Below are positions 1 through 12,713 of a stretch of 64,000 nt of DNA, in pieces. The notes beneath the pieces are model-generated. The model saw only the letters and a list, made by a program, of their open reading frames with translations. It was not told the DNA's origin and did not search any database. This DNA is from Kytococcus aerolatus (GTDB taxonomy: Bacteria; Actinomycetota; Actinomycetes; Actinomycetales; Dermatophilaceae): the NCBI RefSeq assembly GCF_900187395.1, contig NZ_FYEZ01000001.1, positions 682,001 to 746,000 on the forward strand, in the 5' to 3' direction. A program made the translations under genes and the position numbers. The number at the start of each line of letters is the position of its first letter. Within the stretch, counting starts at the first letter, position 1.

Positions 1-854
1 TTGCGCTCCAGGCCCTCGGTGACCAGGAGCTCGGAGAGGCGCACATTCGAGACGCTGCCGTCGCGCTTCATCCACGCCACGGTCTGCCCCTTGCGGAGCT
101 CCCCGTTCTTGATGCGCAGCAAGGCGAGACGGCCGAGGAAGCTCGACGAGTCGAGATTGGTGACGTGCGCCTGCAGCGGGGCCTCGTCGTCGTACACCGG
201 GGCCGGCACGGTCTGCAGGATGGTCCGGAAGAGCGGCTCCAGGTCGGGGCTGTCCGGCAGGGCACCGTCACCGGGGGCCTCGAGGGAGGCCCGGCCGGCC
301 TTGCCGGAGGCGTACACGATCGGGAAGTCGATCTGCTCCTCCTCGGCGCCGAGGTCCATGAAGAGCTCGTAGACCTCGTCGATGACCGCGGCGCAGCGGG
401 CGTCGGGGCGGTCCACCTTGTTGATGACGAGGATGACCGGCATCTGCGCCTCGAGGGCCTTGCGGAGCACGAAGCGGGTCTGCGGCAGCGGCCCCTCGGA
501 GGCGTCCACGAGCAGCACCACGCCGTCCACCATGGAGAGGCCGCGCTCGACCTCGCCACCGAAGTCGGCGTGTCCGGGGGTGTCGATGATGTTGATGACG
601 ACGCCGTCCGGACCGACGCCCTCGATCTCCTGGGCCGCCGGGCCGCGGTAGTGCACCGCGGTGTTCTTCGCGAGGATGGTGATCCCCTTCTCGCGCTCGA
701 GATCACCGGAGTCCATGGAGCGCTCGTCGACCTTCTCGTGGTCGCCGAACACCCCCGACTGGTGGAGCATCGAGTCGACGAGTGTGGTCTTGCCGTGGTC
801 GACGTGGGCGACGATGGCGACATTGCGCCGGTCAGCGCGGTGGGTGAGCGTCAT
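1..854 (-). CDS. typA: GTP-binding protein TypA/BipA, 5' part (gene continues past the window edge)
   Basis: Translation GTPase of the EF-G/LepA superfamily that binds the ribosome and acts in stress adaptation and ribosome assembly. The first 284 codons are present. The G1 motif AHVDHGKTT is near residue 17, followed by the effector/G2 region ERGITI-like (here EREKGITI), G3 DTPGHADF and G4 NKVDRPDA; the start of the beta-barrel domain II follows. The ATG at 854 gives the usual short N-terminus before the P-loop, and no strong Shine-Dalgarno is visible. It is divergent from the peptide importer. TypA is separated from EF-G by the order and spacing of these motifs. The missing C-terminal domain prevents a full check. 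Confidence 0.9.
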   Translation of the reverse strand, partial: MTLTHRADRRNVAIVAHVDHGKTTLVDSMLHQSGVFGDHEKVDERSMDSGDLEREKGITILAKNTAVHYRGPAAQEIEGVGPDGVVINIIDTPGHADFGGEVERGLSMVDGVVLLVDASEGPLPQTRFVLRKALEAQMPVILVINKVDRPDARCAAVIDEVYELFMDLGAEEEQIDFPIVYASGKAGRASLEAPGDGALPDSPDLEPLFRTILQTVPAPVYDDEAPLQAHVTNLDSSSFLGRLALLRIKNGELRKGQTVAWMKRDGSVSNVRLSELLVTEGLER

Positions 855-990
855 GTCCGCCAGTATCCCGCACCCGAGCCGATCCCACCGACCGCGGCGG
901 GTCCCGGACGGCCGATCAGCGGAGGGATTCGCCCAGATGGGACACAGATCACGATTGGGTGACAACCTCCTCTCCGGCGCACCACAGGTG

Positions 991-1019
991 CTGACAACCC
1001 CCCGCCCCCTCCCTACTGT
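991..1019 (+). promoter_or_regulatory. Probable sigma70-type promoter of the peptide importer operon
   Basis: CTGACA (991-996), a 17-bp spacer and TACTGT (1014-1019) form a good -35/-10 pair about 70 bp before the ATG of the binding-protein gene. The rest of 855-1087 shows no other feature. Confidence 0.45.
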
Positions 1020-1087
1020 CGACTACACCCGGTCACCAGACCCCAGCCGCGTGACGGTTCCCCGCCGCGCCACCGTGAGGAGAATCC

Positions 1088-2776
1088 ATGACCACGTCCC
1101 GCAGGGCGGCCCTCGCCGCCAGCTTCTGCGTCGCCGCCATGACCCTGACCGCCTGCGCGGAGTCGCAGCGCGAGGAGGGCGGCGGCTCCGGCTCCGGCGG
1201 TGGGGGTGAGCAGGCCTCCGGGGGCACCATGACCTTCGGCGCCGCTGGCGATCCGAAGCTCTTCGACCCCTTCTACGCCACCGACGGCGAGACCTTCCGC
1301 GTCACCCGCCAGGTCTTCGAGGGCCTTCTCGAGGTGAAGCCGGGCACCGCCGAGGTCGGCCCCGGGCTGGCCACCGAGTGGGAGTCCGACGAGGAGGGCA
1401 CCGAGTGGACCTTCACCCTCAAGGAGGGCGTTGAGTTCCACGACGGCACCCCCTTCAACGCCGAGGCCGTGTGCAAGAACTTCGAGCGCATGTCCACCCA
1501 GGAGGGTGCCGGACAGAGCCCCTCGGTCTCCGCCTACTGGCAGGACACCATGGGCGGCTTCGCCGACGGCAAGGCCGAGTCCCTCTACGAGGGCTGCGAG
1601 ACCAAGGGCGAGCACGAGGTGGTCCTGAAGATCACCCGCGCCACCTCGAAGTTCCCGGCGATGCTGACCCTCGACGCCATGTCCATGCAGTCCCCGACCG
1701 CGATGGACGAGTACAAGGCGAACGACGTGAAGGCCCAGGGCGAGGGCTTCGCCTACCCCGAGTACGCCACGAAGCACCCGACCGGTACCGGTCCGTTCAC
1801 CTTCGAGGGCTACGACAAGGCCAACAAGTCGATCACCCTGAAGCGCAACGAGGACTACCACGGCGAGAAGGCCAAGCTCGACGAGCTGATCTTCAAGGTG
1901 ATCCCCGACGAGTCGACCCGCAAGCAGGAGCTCAAGGCAGGCTCCATCCAGGGCTACGACCTGCCGAACCCGATCGACTGGGAGGCCCTCAAGGCCGACG
2001 GCAACCAGGTCTTGATCCGCGACCCCTTCAACGTCCTCTACCTGGGTCTGAACGCCACCGAGAACCCGGACCTCAAGAAGCTCGAGGTCCGCAAGGCCAT
2101 CGCGATGGCGATCAACAAGGAGCAGCTGGTCAAGACCCAGATGCCCGAGGGCTCCAGCGTCGCCAGCCAGTTCATGCCGGAGGCGGTGAGCGGCTACGAC
2201 AAGGGCATCGACCCGATCCCCCACGACCCCGAGCAGGCCAAGCAGCTGCTCAAGGAGGCCGGGGCGGAGAACCTGGAGCTCGAGGTGTGGTGGCCGGCCG
2301 AGGTCTCCCGCCCGTACATGCCCAACCCGGAGAAGATCTTCGAGGCGATCCGCACCGACCTCGAGGCCGTCGGCATCACGGTCAAGGCCAGCTCGAAGCC
2401 CTGGAACGGTGGCTACCTCGACGGCGTCGACACCGGCAAGGCCCAGGCCTACCTCCTCGGCTGGACCGGCGACTACGACTCGGCCGACAACTTCATCGGC
2501 ACCTTCTTCGGCACCACCGACAACCGGTTCGCCACCGGTGAGTACGAGTGGGGCGAGGAGCTGGCCCAGGACCTTCAGGCGGCCGACGGCACCGTCGACG
2601 AGAAGGAGCGCGAGAAGGCCTACCAGAAGCTCAACAAGGAGCTCGTCGAGGACTACCTGCCGGCCGTCCCGCTCACCCACTCGCCGCCCGCGATCGTGGT
2701 GGCCGACAACGTCGAGGGCCTCGTGGCCTCGCCGCTGACGGCCGAGACCTTCGCCACGGTCTCCATCAAGGAGTGA
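1088..2776 (+). CDS. dppA: ABC transporter peptide-binding lipoprotein (SBP family 5)
   Basis: Extracytoplasmic receptor of a dipeptide/oligopeptide importer, 562 residues. The signal peptide carries twin arginines at 5-6 and a lipobox Leu-Thr-Ala-Cys with Cys23 as the lipidation site. A Gly/Ser/Glu-rich tether follows, then a family-5 solute-binding domain to the end (typical start TFGAAGDPKLFDPFYATDGE and the FNVLYLGLN region). The ATG is preceded by GTGAGGAGAATCC, a good ribosome site. It heads a five-gene operon with two permeases and two ATPases. Peptide specificity cannot be read from the sequence; nickel or opine binding is possible in this family but less likely. Confidence 0.88.
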   Translation: MTTSRRAALAASFCVAAMTLTACAESQREEGGGSGSGGGGEQASGGTMTFGAAGDPKLFDPFYATDGETFRVTRQVFEGLLEVKPGTAEVGPGLATEWESDEEGTEWTFTLKEGVEFHDGTPFNAEAVCKNFERMSTQEGAGQSPSVSAYWQDTMGGFADGKAESLYEGCETKGEHEVVLKITRATSKFPAMLTLDAMSMQSPTAMDEYKANDVKAQGEGFAYPEYATKHPTGTGPFTFEGYDKANKSITLKRNEDYHGEKAKLDELIFKVIPDESTRKQELKAGSIQGYDLPNPIDWEALKADGNQVLIRDPFNVLYLGLNATENPDLKKLEVRKAIAMAINKEQLVKTQMPEGSSVASQFMPEAVSGYDKGIDPIPHDPEQAKQLLKEAGAENLELEVWWPAEVSRPYMPNPEKIFEAIRTDLEAVGITVKASSKPWNGGYLDGVDTGKAQAYLLGWTGDYDSADNFIGTFFGTTDNRFATGEYEWGEELAQDLQAADGTVDEKEREKAYQKLNKELVEDYLPAVPLTHSPPAIVVADNVEGLVASPLTAETFATVSIKE

Positions 2777-2888
2777 CCCGACGCCGGGGGCCGGGGCAGT
2801 GCACCAGGCACGGCCCCGGCCCCCTTGCACTGCGCGCAGCACCCCCTGCCCTGCCGCCGTGCCCCTCCGAACCCCGAGGAGTGACCCC

Positions 2889-3899
2889 GTGATCCGCTTC
2901 ATCGTGCGCCGTCTGCTCCAGATGGTGCTCGTGCTGCTGGCCCTGAGCCTGCTGCTCTTCTTCTGGCTGCGCTCCCTGCCGGGTGGCCCCGTCTCCGCCC
3001 TGCTGGGCGACCGCGCCACGCCGGCCACCCGCAAGGCCCTGGAGGAGCAGCTGGGTCTCGACCAGCCGCTGCCCATGCAGTACGTCGCGTTCGTCCAGCG
3101 CGCCGCGAGCGGCGACTTCGGGGTGAGCACCGGCATCCAGCCGGGCACCCCCGTCACCCAGATCTTCGTCGAGCGCCTGCCCGCGACCATCGAGCTGTCC
3201 GCGCTGGCGATCACGCTGGCCGTCGTGGCCGGCGTCCCGCTGGGCTACCTGGCGGCCCGGCGCCGCGGTGGGTGGTTCGACAACCTCTCGGTCATGAGCT
3301 CCCTGGTGGGCGTGGCCGTGCCGGTCTTCTTCCTGGCCTACGTGCTGCGCTGGATCTTCGCCCTCGAGCTGGGGTGGCTCCCGGTCTCGGGGCGCCAGGA
3401 CGCCTCGATCGACGCCACCCACATCACGAACTTCTTCGTGCTCGACGGGATCATGACCCAGGAGTGGGACGCCGCGTGGGACGCGCTGAAGCACCTCGTC
3501 CTGCCGGCCCTGGCCCTGGCCTCCATCCCGTTCGCGGTGATCTTCCGCATCACCCGCGCCTCGGTGCTGGACGTCCTCGACGAGGACTACGTGCGCACCG
3601 CCCAGTCGAAGGGCCTGGCCGCACGCACGATCCGCGGCCGGCACGTCCTGCGCAACGCGCTCATCCCGGTGATCACCGTGATCGGCCTACAGGTCGGTGC
3701 GCTGCTCGCCGGCGCCGTGCTCACCGAGAAGGTCTTCTCCATCGCCGGGGTCGGCAACGCCCTGGCGGAGGCCTTCACGCAGCGTGACTACGCGATGCTG
3801 CAGCTGCTCATCATGGCGGCGGCCAGCATCTACGTCCTGGTCAACCTGGTGGTTGACATCCTCTACGCGGTCGTCGACCCGCGCGTCCGGACGAGGTGA
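2889..3899 (+). CDS. dppB: Peptide ABC transporter permease, DppB/OppB type
   Basis: Inner-membrane subunit, 336 residues, six predicted membrane segments. The N-terminal signature MIRFIVRRLL and the EAA loop (YVRTAQSKGLAARTIRGRH, about residues 235-255), which contacts the ATPases, are both present. I chose the GTG at 2889 because it gives the canonical N-terminus and follows a GAGGAGTGA ribosome site; upstream in-frame sequence is intergenic. It overlaps the next gene by 4 bp, indicating translational coupling. Confidence 0.88.
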   Translation: MIRFIVRRLLQMVLVLLALSLLLFFWLRSLPGGPVSALLGDRATPATRKALEEQLGLDQPLPMQYVAFVQRAASGDFGVSTGIQPGTPVTQIFVERLPATIELSALAITLAVVAGVPLGYLAARRRGGWFDNLSVMSSLVGVAVPVFFLAYVLRWIFALELGWLPVSGRQDASIDATHITNFFVLDGIMTQEWDAAWDALKHLVLPALALASIPFAVIFRITRASVLDVLDEDYVRTAQSKGLAARTIRGRHVLRNALIPVITVIGLQVGALLAGAVLTEKVFSIAGVGNALAEAFTQRDYAMLQLLIMAAASIYVLVNLVVDILYAVVDPRVRTR

Positions 3900-4843
3900 A
3901 CGACATGACCCAGATGACGACCACTCCCCCGGTGCCCCCGGTCCGGGAGGCCGGCGGTCTCGACGACACCCGCGGCGAGTCCCTCTGGGCCGGCGCCTGG
4001 AAGCGGCTGCGCACCGACGTCGCCTTCCTCGTCGGCCTGGCGATCGTGGTGGCCTTCGTGGTCCTCGCGATCATCTCCCCGTGGATCGCCCCGCACGACC
4101 CGACCAGCGGCATGCTCCTGGACCAGGTCACCCCCAGCACCCCGGTCCCCGAGCCGCAGCCCGGGCACCCGCTCGGTGGTGACGCCCAGAGCGGGCGCGA
4201 CCTGCTCTCCCGCCTCCTGGTGGGCTCGCAGCAGACCCTCATGGTCGGCGTGCTCGCCACCCTCGGCGGCCTCGTCGGCGGTGTCCTCCTGGGCACCCTC
4301 GCCGGCGCCTTCGGTGGCTGGGTGGACGCGGTGGTCATGCGCATCGTGGACGTGATGCTCTCCATCCCGTCGCTGCTCATGGCTTTCTCCATCGCGGCCC
4401 TCTTCTCCGAGCCGACGCTCCGGACGGTCATCATGGCGATCGCGATCGTCCAGGTGCCGATCTTCGCCCGCCTCCTGCGCGGCTCGATGCTCGCCCAGCG
4501 CGACAGCGACCACATCGTGGCCGCCCGTGCCGCGGGGGTGAAGTTCGGACCGATCGTCTTCCGGCACATGCTGCCCAACGCGATGGGCCCGGTGATCGTC
4601 CAGTCCACGCTGGTCATCGCCACCTCGATCATCGACGCCGCCGCGCTGAGCTTCCTCGGAATCGGCAGCGCGGACACCCGCCGCCCGGAGTGGGGCCAGA
4701 TGCTCGGCGAGGCCCAGAAGCACATCGACTCCTACCCCCACCTGGCCATCTACCCGGCCCTGTGCATCATCGTCGTCGCCCTCGGCTTCACGCTGATGGG
4801 CGAGGCGCTGCGCGAGGCCCTCGACCCGAAGAGCCGGAGGTGA
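3896..4843 (+). CDS. dppC: Peptide ABC transporter permease, DppC/OppC type
   Basis: Second permease, up to 315 residues, with a hydrophilic N-terminal tail of about 45 residues, the OppC-type N-terminal segment, and the EAA loop (DHIVAARAAGVKFGPIVFRH) before the last membrane helices. The GTG at 3896 overlaps the dppB stop; an ATG three codons downstream (3905) is an alternative start and changes little. Partner of DppB in the translocation pore. Confidence 0.88.
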   Translation: MNDMTQMTTTPPVPPVREAGGLDDTRGESLWAGAWKRLRTDVAFLVGLAIVVAFVVLAIISPWIAPHDPTSGMLLDQVTPSTPVPEPQPGHPLGGDAQSGRDLLSRLLVGSQQTLMVGVLATLGGLVGGVLLGTLAGAFGGWVDAVVMRIVDVMLSIPSLLMAFSIAALFSEPTLRTVIMAIAIVQVPIFARLLRGSMLAQRDSDHIVAARAAGVKFGPIVFRHMLPNAMGPVIVQSTLVIATSIIDAAALSFLGIGSADTRRPEWGQMLGEAQKHIDSYPHLAIYPALCIIVVALGFTLMGEALREALDPKSRR

Positions 4844-4848
4844 CGTCC

Positions 4849-5925
4849 ATGAGCACCCCCCTGACGTCCGCTGAGCCCACCGACCCGATCGAGCCCGCCC
4901 GCACGGCGACGCCCGCGCACACCGCCCGCACCCGGCGCGAGCCGCTCCTGCAGGTGGAGGACCTCTCCATCACCTTCCAGCGCCGCGGGGCCGAGCCGTT
5001 CAGGGCCGTCGACGGCGTCTCCTTCTCCGTCGAGCCCGGCCAGACGGTCGGCCTCGTCGGTGAGTCCGGGTGCGGCAAGTCCGTCACCTCGCTGGCCATC
5101 ATGGGCCTGCTGCCCCGGCGTGGGGTACGGGTCGGTGGCCGCGCCCTGTTCGAGGGCACCGACCTGCTCGGCCTCTCGGACCGGGAGCTGCGGGACCGTC
5201 GCGGCCGGGACCTGGGCATGATTTTCCAGGACCCGCTGAGCTCGCTGAACCCGGTGGTGCCGATCGGCCTGCAGGTCGCCGAGGTGGTGCAGCGCCACAA
5301 GGGCATGAAGCGGGCCGCGGCCACGGGCTACGCCCGCGAGATGCTCCACCGCGTCGGCATCCCCGACCCGGACCGGCGCCTCAAGGAGTACCCGCACCAG
5401 CTCTCCGGCGGCATGCGCCAGCGGGCGCTCATCGCGATGGCCCTGGCCTGCGAGCCGCGCCTGCTCATCGCCGACGAGCCGACCACCGCCCTGGACGTGA
5501 CGATCCAGGCACAGATCCTGCAGCTGCTCAAGGAGCTCGTGCAGGAGTCCGACACCGCGCTCATCATGATCACCCACGACATGGGCGTGGTGGCCGGGCT
5601 GTGCGACGAGGTGAACGTCCTCTACGGCGGGCGGATCGTGGAGCGCGGCGAGCGCCACCCGCTCTTCGCCCACCCGCGCCACCCGTACACGAACGGCCTG
5701 CTCGGCTCGATCCCCAGCCTCGACGGAGACCGGGGCGCCGAGCTGACACCGGTGCCGGGCTCGGTGCAGGACAACCTGCCCTGGGCGGACGCCTGTGCCT
5801 TCGCCCCGCGCTGTTCCCAGCCGATCGAGCGGTGCACCGCCGCCTCCCCCGAGCTCGTCGACGACCCGCGCGTCGCCGACGACCGGACGCTGCGCTGCCA
5901 CAATCCCGTCGAGGAGTCGCGATGA
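4849..5925 (+). CDS. dppD: Peptide ABC transporter ATP-binding protein, DppD/OppD type
   Basis: Cytoplasmic ATPase of the importer, 358 residues. Walker A GESGCGKS is at 71-78, Q-loop FQDP near 126, signature LSGGM at 185-189 and Walker B LLIADE at 205-210. The C-terminal oligopeptide-transporter extension has the usual cysteine-rich patch (CAFAPRC...C). The ATG at 4849 lies five bases after the dppC stop and has an upstream GGAGG. About 30 extra N-terminal residues precede the first beta strand. Confidence 0.9.
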   Translation: MSTPLTSAEPTDPIEPARTATPAHTARTRREPLLQVEDLSITFQRRGAEPFRAVDGVSFSVEPGQTVGLVGESGCGKSVTSLAIMGLLPRRGVRVGGRALFEGTDLLGLSDRELRDRRGRDLGMIFQDPLSSLNPVVPIGLQVAEVVQRHKGMKRAAATGYAREMLHRVGIPDPDRRLKEYPHQLSGGMRQRALIAMALACEPRLLIADEPTTALDVTIQAQILQLLKELVQESDTALIMITHDMGVVAGLCDEVNVLYGGRIVERGERHPLFAHPRHPYTNGLLGSIPSLDGDRGAELTPVPGSVQDNLPWADACAFAPRCSQPIERCTAASPELVDDPRVADDRTLRCHNPVEESR

Positions 5926-7049
5926 GCACGAAGCTGCCCGAGAGCACCCTGCGGCCCGAGCAGGGCCCCCGTCCCCGCCGGGAGGGTGACGACTACCTGG
6001 TGGAGGTCGACGACCTGAAGGTTCACTTCCCCATCAAGCGGGGGGTCGTCTTCGACCGCACGGTGGGCCACGTGAAGGCTGTCGACGGCATGAGCCTGCG
6101 CATCCGCCGCGGGGAGACCTACGGCCTGGTCGGCGAGTCCGGCTGCGGCAAGTCGACCTTCGGCCGGGCCCTGCTGCGCCTGGAGGAGGTCACCGACGGG
6201 GCCGTGCGCTTCGACGGCAAGGACCTCACCGAGTACCAGGGTGAGGCGCTCCGGAAGCAGCGCCGCCACATGCAGATGGTCTTCCAGGACCCGATGGGCT
6301 CGCTGGACCCTCGGCAGACCGTCGAGTCCCTGCTCATGGAGGGCATGTCCGCCCACGGCCTCACGAAGGACCGCGAGGCGGCCCGCCAGCGCCTCAAGGA
6401 CCTGCTCCACGAGGTGGGGCTCCCCCCGCAGGCGCTCACCAAGTACCCGCACGAGTTCTCCGGCGGCCAGCGCCAGCGCATCGGCATCGCCCGCGCGCTC
6501 TCGCTGGACCCCGAGCTCGTGGTGGCCGACGAGCCGGTCTCCGCCCTGGACGTCTCCGTGCAGGCCCAGGTCATCAACCTGCTCCGGAAGGTGCAGCGGG
6601 ACCACGACCTGACCTACCTGGTGATCGCCCACGACCTGGCCGTGGTCCGCCACATCTCCGACACGGTGGGGGTGATGTACCTCGGCGGTCTGGTCGAGGA
6701 GGCCCCGGCCGAGGAGCTCTACGACGCTCCGCTGCACCCCTACACCCGGGCGCTCATGTCCGCCGTCCCAGTGCCGGACCCGGTGGCCGAGGACGAGCGG
6801 GAGCAGCTGCTCCTGGCCGGTGACCTGCCCTCCCCGGCGAACCCGCCGAGCGGCTGCCGCTTCCGGACCCGCTGCCCCTTCGTGCAGAAGGACCGGTGCA
6901 GCACCGAGCGCCCCGAGCCCCGGACCGTGGACCTCCCCGGCGTCTCGGCCGAGCACACCGTCGCCTGCCACCACGTCGAGGCGGTCTTCCGGGGGGAGAT
7001 CACCCCGCGGAGCCCCGACGAGGTACCGGCGGTCACGCCCACCCCCTGA
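5922..7049 (+). CDS. dppF: Peptide ABC transporter ATP-binding protein, DppF/OppF type
   Basis: Second ATPase, 375 residues. Walker A GESGCGKS is at 71-78, then [12 protein letters not shown], signature FSGGQRQR and Walker B VVADEP, and again a C-terminal cysteine patch (CRFRTRCPF...C). The ATG overlaps the dppD stop by 4 bp (ATGA). It pairs with DppD as a heterodimer. A strong terminator follows, closing the operon. Confidence 0.9.
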   Translation: MSTKLPESTLRPEQGPRPRREGDDYLVEVDDLKVHFPIKRGVVFDRTVGHVKAVDGMSLRIRRGETYGLVGESGCGKSTFGRALLRLEEVTDGAVRFDGKDLTEYQGEALRKQRRHMQMVFQDPMGSLDPRQTVESLLMEGMSAHGLTKDREAARQRLKDLLHEVGLPPQALTKYPHEFSGGQRQRIGIARALSLDPELVVADEPVSALDVSVQAQVINLLRKVQRDHDLTYLVIAHDLAVVRHISDTVGVMYLGGLVEEAPAEELYDAPLHPYTRALMSAVPVPDPVAEDEREQLLLAGDLPSPANPPSGCRFRTRCPFVQKDRCSTERPEPRTVDLPGVSAEHTVACHHVEAVFRGEITPRSPDEVPAVTPTP

Positions 7050-7068
7050 GCCGGGGCGCTCCGCGGAG

Positions 7069-7102
7069 CAGGGGGTGGTGGGCCCGTGCCCACCACCCCC
7101 TG
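7069..7102 (+). terminator. Intrinsic-type terminator after the peptide importer operon
   Basis: Perfect 15-bp inverted repeat (7069-7083 with 7088-7102) around a 4-nt loop, 20 bp after the dppF stop. There is no U-tract, as is common in high-GC genomes. Confidence 0.7.
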
Positions 7103-7170
7103 CGGCGTACCCGGGGCAGGTATCCCTTGGCTTGGCTGCCACCCCCGGTCTTCCCTGCCACCATCCGGGC

Positions 7171-7872
7171 ATGACTGCACCGATCGTCCACCCCAACGGA
7201 GAGGTCCACGCCGCCACCGGCGACCGGCTGAACTGGCTGCGCGCCGGCGTGCTCGGCGCCAACGACGGCATCGTCTCCACCGCCGGCCTCGTCGTCGGCG
7301 TGGCCGGCGCCACCACCGACAGCCGGGTGCTGCTCATGACCGGCCTGGCCGGTCTGGTCTCCGGCGCCCTGAGCATGGCGGCCGGCGAGTACGTGTCCGT
7401 CTCCACGCAGCGGGACGCCGAGCGCCAGCTGCTCCGTGACGAGGAGCGGCACCTGGAGGAGATGCCGGAGTTCGAGCTGGCCGAGCTCACGAAGATGTAC
7501 CGCGAGCGTGGCGTCTCCCCCGAGCTGGCCGACCAGGTGGCCCGGGAGCTCACCGAGCACGACGCGCTGGCGGCCCATGCGGAGATGGAGTTCGGCTTCA
7601 CCCCCGGCGAGGAGACGAACCCGTGGTCCGCCGCCCTCGCCTCCCTGGTGGCCTTCGCCCTGGGCGCGCTTCTCCCCCTCCTGGCGATCGTGCTCACCCC
7701 GGCGGAGATCCGGGTGCCGGTGACCGCCGTGTCCGTCCTGCTGGCCCTGGCCGTCACCGGTGCCTCGAGCGCGCGCCTGTCGGGCTCCCCGGTGGGCCCC
7801 GCGGTGCTGCGCAACTGTGCGGGAGGCGCTCTGGCCATGAGCCTCACCTACGGCGTGGGCTCGCTCATCTGA
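7171..7872 (+). CDS. VIT1/CCC1-family transporter (iron/manganese type)
   Basis: Integral membrane protein of 233 residues, five predicted helices. It has the VIT1 hallmarks: an N-terminal amphipathic segment, LGANDGIVSTAGLVVGVAGA in TM1 (about residues 28-47), and GALSMAAGEYVSVSTQ at the end of TM2. A cytoplasmic Glu-rich helix region (EERHLEEMPEFELAEL) follows, which in the family binds metal. Members move Fe2+ or Mn2+ out of the cytoplasm. The ATG is 68 bp after the preceding terminator. It stands alone; substrate is inferred from the family. Confidence 0.82.
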   Translation: MTAPIVHPNGEVHAATGDRLNWLRAGVLGANDGIVSTAGLVVGVAGATTDSRVLLMTGLAGLVSGALSMAAGEYVSVSTQRDAERQLLRDEERHLEEMPEFELAELTKMYRERGVSPELADQVARELTEHDALAAHAEMEFGFTPGEETNPWSAALASLVAFALGALLPLLAIVLTPAEIRVPVTAVSVLLALAVTGASSARLSGSPVGPAVLRNCAGGALAMSLTYGVGSLI

Positions 7873-7892
7873 GCAGGCTATAGGGTTCTCCC

Positions 7893-8621
7893 ATGACGAA
7901 GCGCCCCGCCCTCCTGGTCATCCAGCACGAGACCGAGGGCCCGCCCGGCTGGCTCGGCGAGCACCTGGCCGCCCGCGGCGTGGAGCTCGACCTGGTCCGC
8001 GCCTGGGAGGAGTGGCCCGCCGACATCGAGGAGCGCCTGGACGCCGCCGCCGGCCTCCTCGTGCTCGGCGGGGAGATGGGCGCCCACGACGACGCGACGC
8101 ACCCCTGGCTCACCCCCACCAAGGCGTTGATCCGCCGCGCCGAGGAGCGCGGTCTGCCGCAGCTGGGCATCTGCCTGGGGCACCAGCTCATGGCCGTCGC
8201 CCACGGTGGCCGGGTCGCCCCGAACCCTGCCGGTCACGCCACCGGTGTCACCCCGGTGACACTCACCGAGGCCGGGCAGCAGCACCCGGGCCTGGCCCCG
8301 GCGGCCGGCGGTGAGCTGGTGATGTGGAACAACGACGTGGTGACCGAGCCCCCGGCCACCCTGCAGGTGGTGGCCACCTCCCCCGACGGCAGCGTCCAGG
8401 CCGCCCTGCACGGCGAGCACGGGCTGGGCATCCAGGGCCACCCGGAGGTCACCCCGGAGATCTTCGACTCCTGGACGGTCAACAAGCCCAGCAGCGAGCA
8501 GGTGCGGGAGGACGGCATCGACGTGGTCGCCGCCGCGGCCCGGGTGCGGGAGCAGGACGCCGCGCTGCGTACCACGTGGAGGCCGCTGGCCGACTGGTTC
8601 GCCGAGCGGCTGGGGGCCTGA
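7893..8621 (+). CDS. Class I glutamine amidotransferase-like protein
   Basis: Cytoplasmic 242-residue protein with the class I GATase fold. The nucleophile Cys94 is in GICLGHQLM and the His183/Glu185 pair in GHPEV, so the catalytic triad is intact. No synthetase domain is attached. Stand-alone proteins of this group are often annotated as GMP-synthase-like or gamma-glutamyl-hydrolase-like, and the amine acceptor is unknown. It starts 20 bp after the VIT1 gene stop and may share its transcript. A bidirectional terminator separates it from the convergent stress protein. Confidence 0.75.
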   Translation: MTKRPALLVIQHETEGPPGWLGEHLAARGVELDLVRAWEEWPADIEERLDAAAGLLVLGGEMGAHDDATHPWLTPTKALIRRAEERGLPQLGICLGHQLMAVAHGGRVAPNPAGHATGVTPVTLTEAGQQHPGLAPAAGGELVMWNNDVVTEPPATLQVVATSPDGSVQAALHGEHGLGIQGHPEVTPEIFDSWTVNKPSSEQVREDGIDVVAAAARVREQDAALRTTWRPLADWFAERLGA

Positions 8622-8630
8622 GCCCCGGGT

Positions 8631-8668
8631 GCAGGAGGCCCGCCCCGTTCCCGGGGCGGGCCTCCTGC
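8631..8668. terminator. Bidirectional terminator between convergent genes
   Basis: Perfect 17-bp stem (8631-8647 with 8652-8668) and TTCC loop, between the amidotransferase stop and the stress-protein stop. Confidence 0.75.
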
Positions 8669-8681
8669 ATGGTGCCGGCGG

Positions 8682-9590
8682 TCAGTGGGTGATGACCGCC
8701 ACCGGGCAGTGCGCCTCGGCCAGCACGCCCTGACTCACCGAGCCGAGCAGGGCCCCCCGGACACCTCCGCGACCGCGGGAGCCGACGATCACCAGGTCGG
8801 CGGTCTGCGAGGCTGCCACCAGGGCAGTCAGCGGGCGACCGTGCTGGACGTCGATCTCGACCTCGACCTCCCGGATCCGCTCGTCCCCGGAGCGCACCTC
8901 CTCGACGACCTCGGCGACCCGCGCCTCCATGTCGGCCACGGTGCGCTTCCACTCCTCGGACTCCGGCTCGGTGACGACGTAGCCGTCGACGACCGCCATG
9001 TTCCAGGTGGCCAGGGCGACGACCTTGTGCCCCCAGCGGGAGGCCGCGTCCATCGCGAAGTGCAGCGCCTTGGAGCTGTCCCGGCTGCCGTCGACACCGA
9101 CCACGAGACGGCCCTGCGACTCGGGGACGCCGTCGGGCCCCACGACGACGACGGGGCAGCTCGCGTGCATCGCCACCGTGAGCGAGGTGGAGCCCAGCAG
9201 GAAGCGGGTGAGGCCGTGCTTGCGGGCGGTGCCCACGACGATCATCTGCGCCACGCCGTCGGCCTCGAGCAGCGTCTGGCTGCCGGTGCCCCAGGGGGCG
9301 GAGAAGGTGAGCGGCGGGGCCTCGGGGAGCTCAGCGAGGATCTCCTCCACCGACTCGCGCACCGGGGCACCCTCGTCGACCTCCTCACCGGCCTGGGTGA
9401 CGAGCGGGGCATCCAGGCCGAGACCGAGCGGGGCGTAGGCGGTGGCCATGGCCTCCTGGGCGAAGATGGCATGGAGGCCCACCCCGCGGCGCAGGGCGGC
9501 TCCGGCGGCCCAGCGGACCACCTCCCGGTCTCGCTCCGTGCCGTCCACACCCACGACGACGCTGTTCTCGGGAATGGGGGTCTGGCCCAT
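8682..9590 (-). CDS. Tandem-domain universal stress protein
   Basis: 302-residue cytoplasmic protein of two UspA domains. Each carries the ATP-binding glycine-rich motif: GTARKHGLTRFLLGSTS near residue 130 and GSRGRGGVRGALLGSVS near residue 275. The domains open with VVVGVDGTERDREV and LVVGVDGSRDSSKA. The ATG at 9590 is favoured by a strong AAGGAGG seven bases upstream; longer in-frame starts lack one. Two-domain UspA proteins in actinobacteria usually bind ATP and are induced by hypoxia or nutrient stress. It is single and convergent with its neighbour. Confidence 0.87.
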   Translation of the reverse strand: MGQTPIPENSVVVGVDGTERDREVVRWAAGAALRRGVGLHAIFAQEAMATAYAPLGLGLDAPLVTQAGEEVDEGAPVRESVEEILAELPEAPPLTFSAPWGTGSQTLLEADGVAQMIVVGTARKHGLTRFLLGSTSLTVAMHASCPVVVVGPDGVPESQGRLVVGVDGSRDSSKALHFAMDAASRWGHKVVALATWNMAVVDGYVVTEPESEEWKRTVADMEARVAEVVEEVRSGDERIREVEVEIDVQHGRPLTALVAASQTADLVIVGSRGRGGVRGALLGSVSQGVLAEAHCPVAVITH

Positions 9591-9743
9591 GACGCCTCCT
9601 TGCGCTGTTGGTGACTCCAGCCTACTGGTGCCGGCACGGCGACCCCACGGGCACCGGACGCGGACGCCCCCAGAGGTCGTCCGCTGCCCTCGGCACATGC
9701 ATCGCGCCCGCGGTTATCACACCAAATGCGGCGAGCCCTCCAC

Positions 9744-9772
9744 GTGACATCTCCATGACGCTTCGTTATGGT
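9744..9772 (+). promoter_or_regulatory. Probable promoter of the lysC-asd-ect operon
   Basis: GTGACA (9744-9749), a 17-bp spacer and TATGGT (9767-9772) match a housekeeping -35/-10 pair, 36 bp before the lysC ATG. It is the only plausible promoter upstream of the six-gene (hydroxy)ectoine operon. Confidence 0.45.
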
Positions 9773-9807
9773 CGAAGCCGCTCCTGCCCACGACCCCCGG
9801 AGATCGC

Positions 9808-12676
<2,869 letters not shown>

Positions 12677-12713
12677 GCCGGGCCCGTCCACACGATCTGT
12701 GAGGAGCCCTGAG

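Noticed and set aside
1013-3214. Long open frames antisense to the peptide importer and many other genes
   Set aside because: They mirror strongly coding genes, have Arg/Gly/His-rich low-complexity translations and no ribosome sites; they are by-products of third-position GC.
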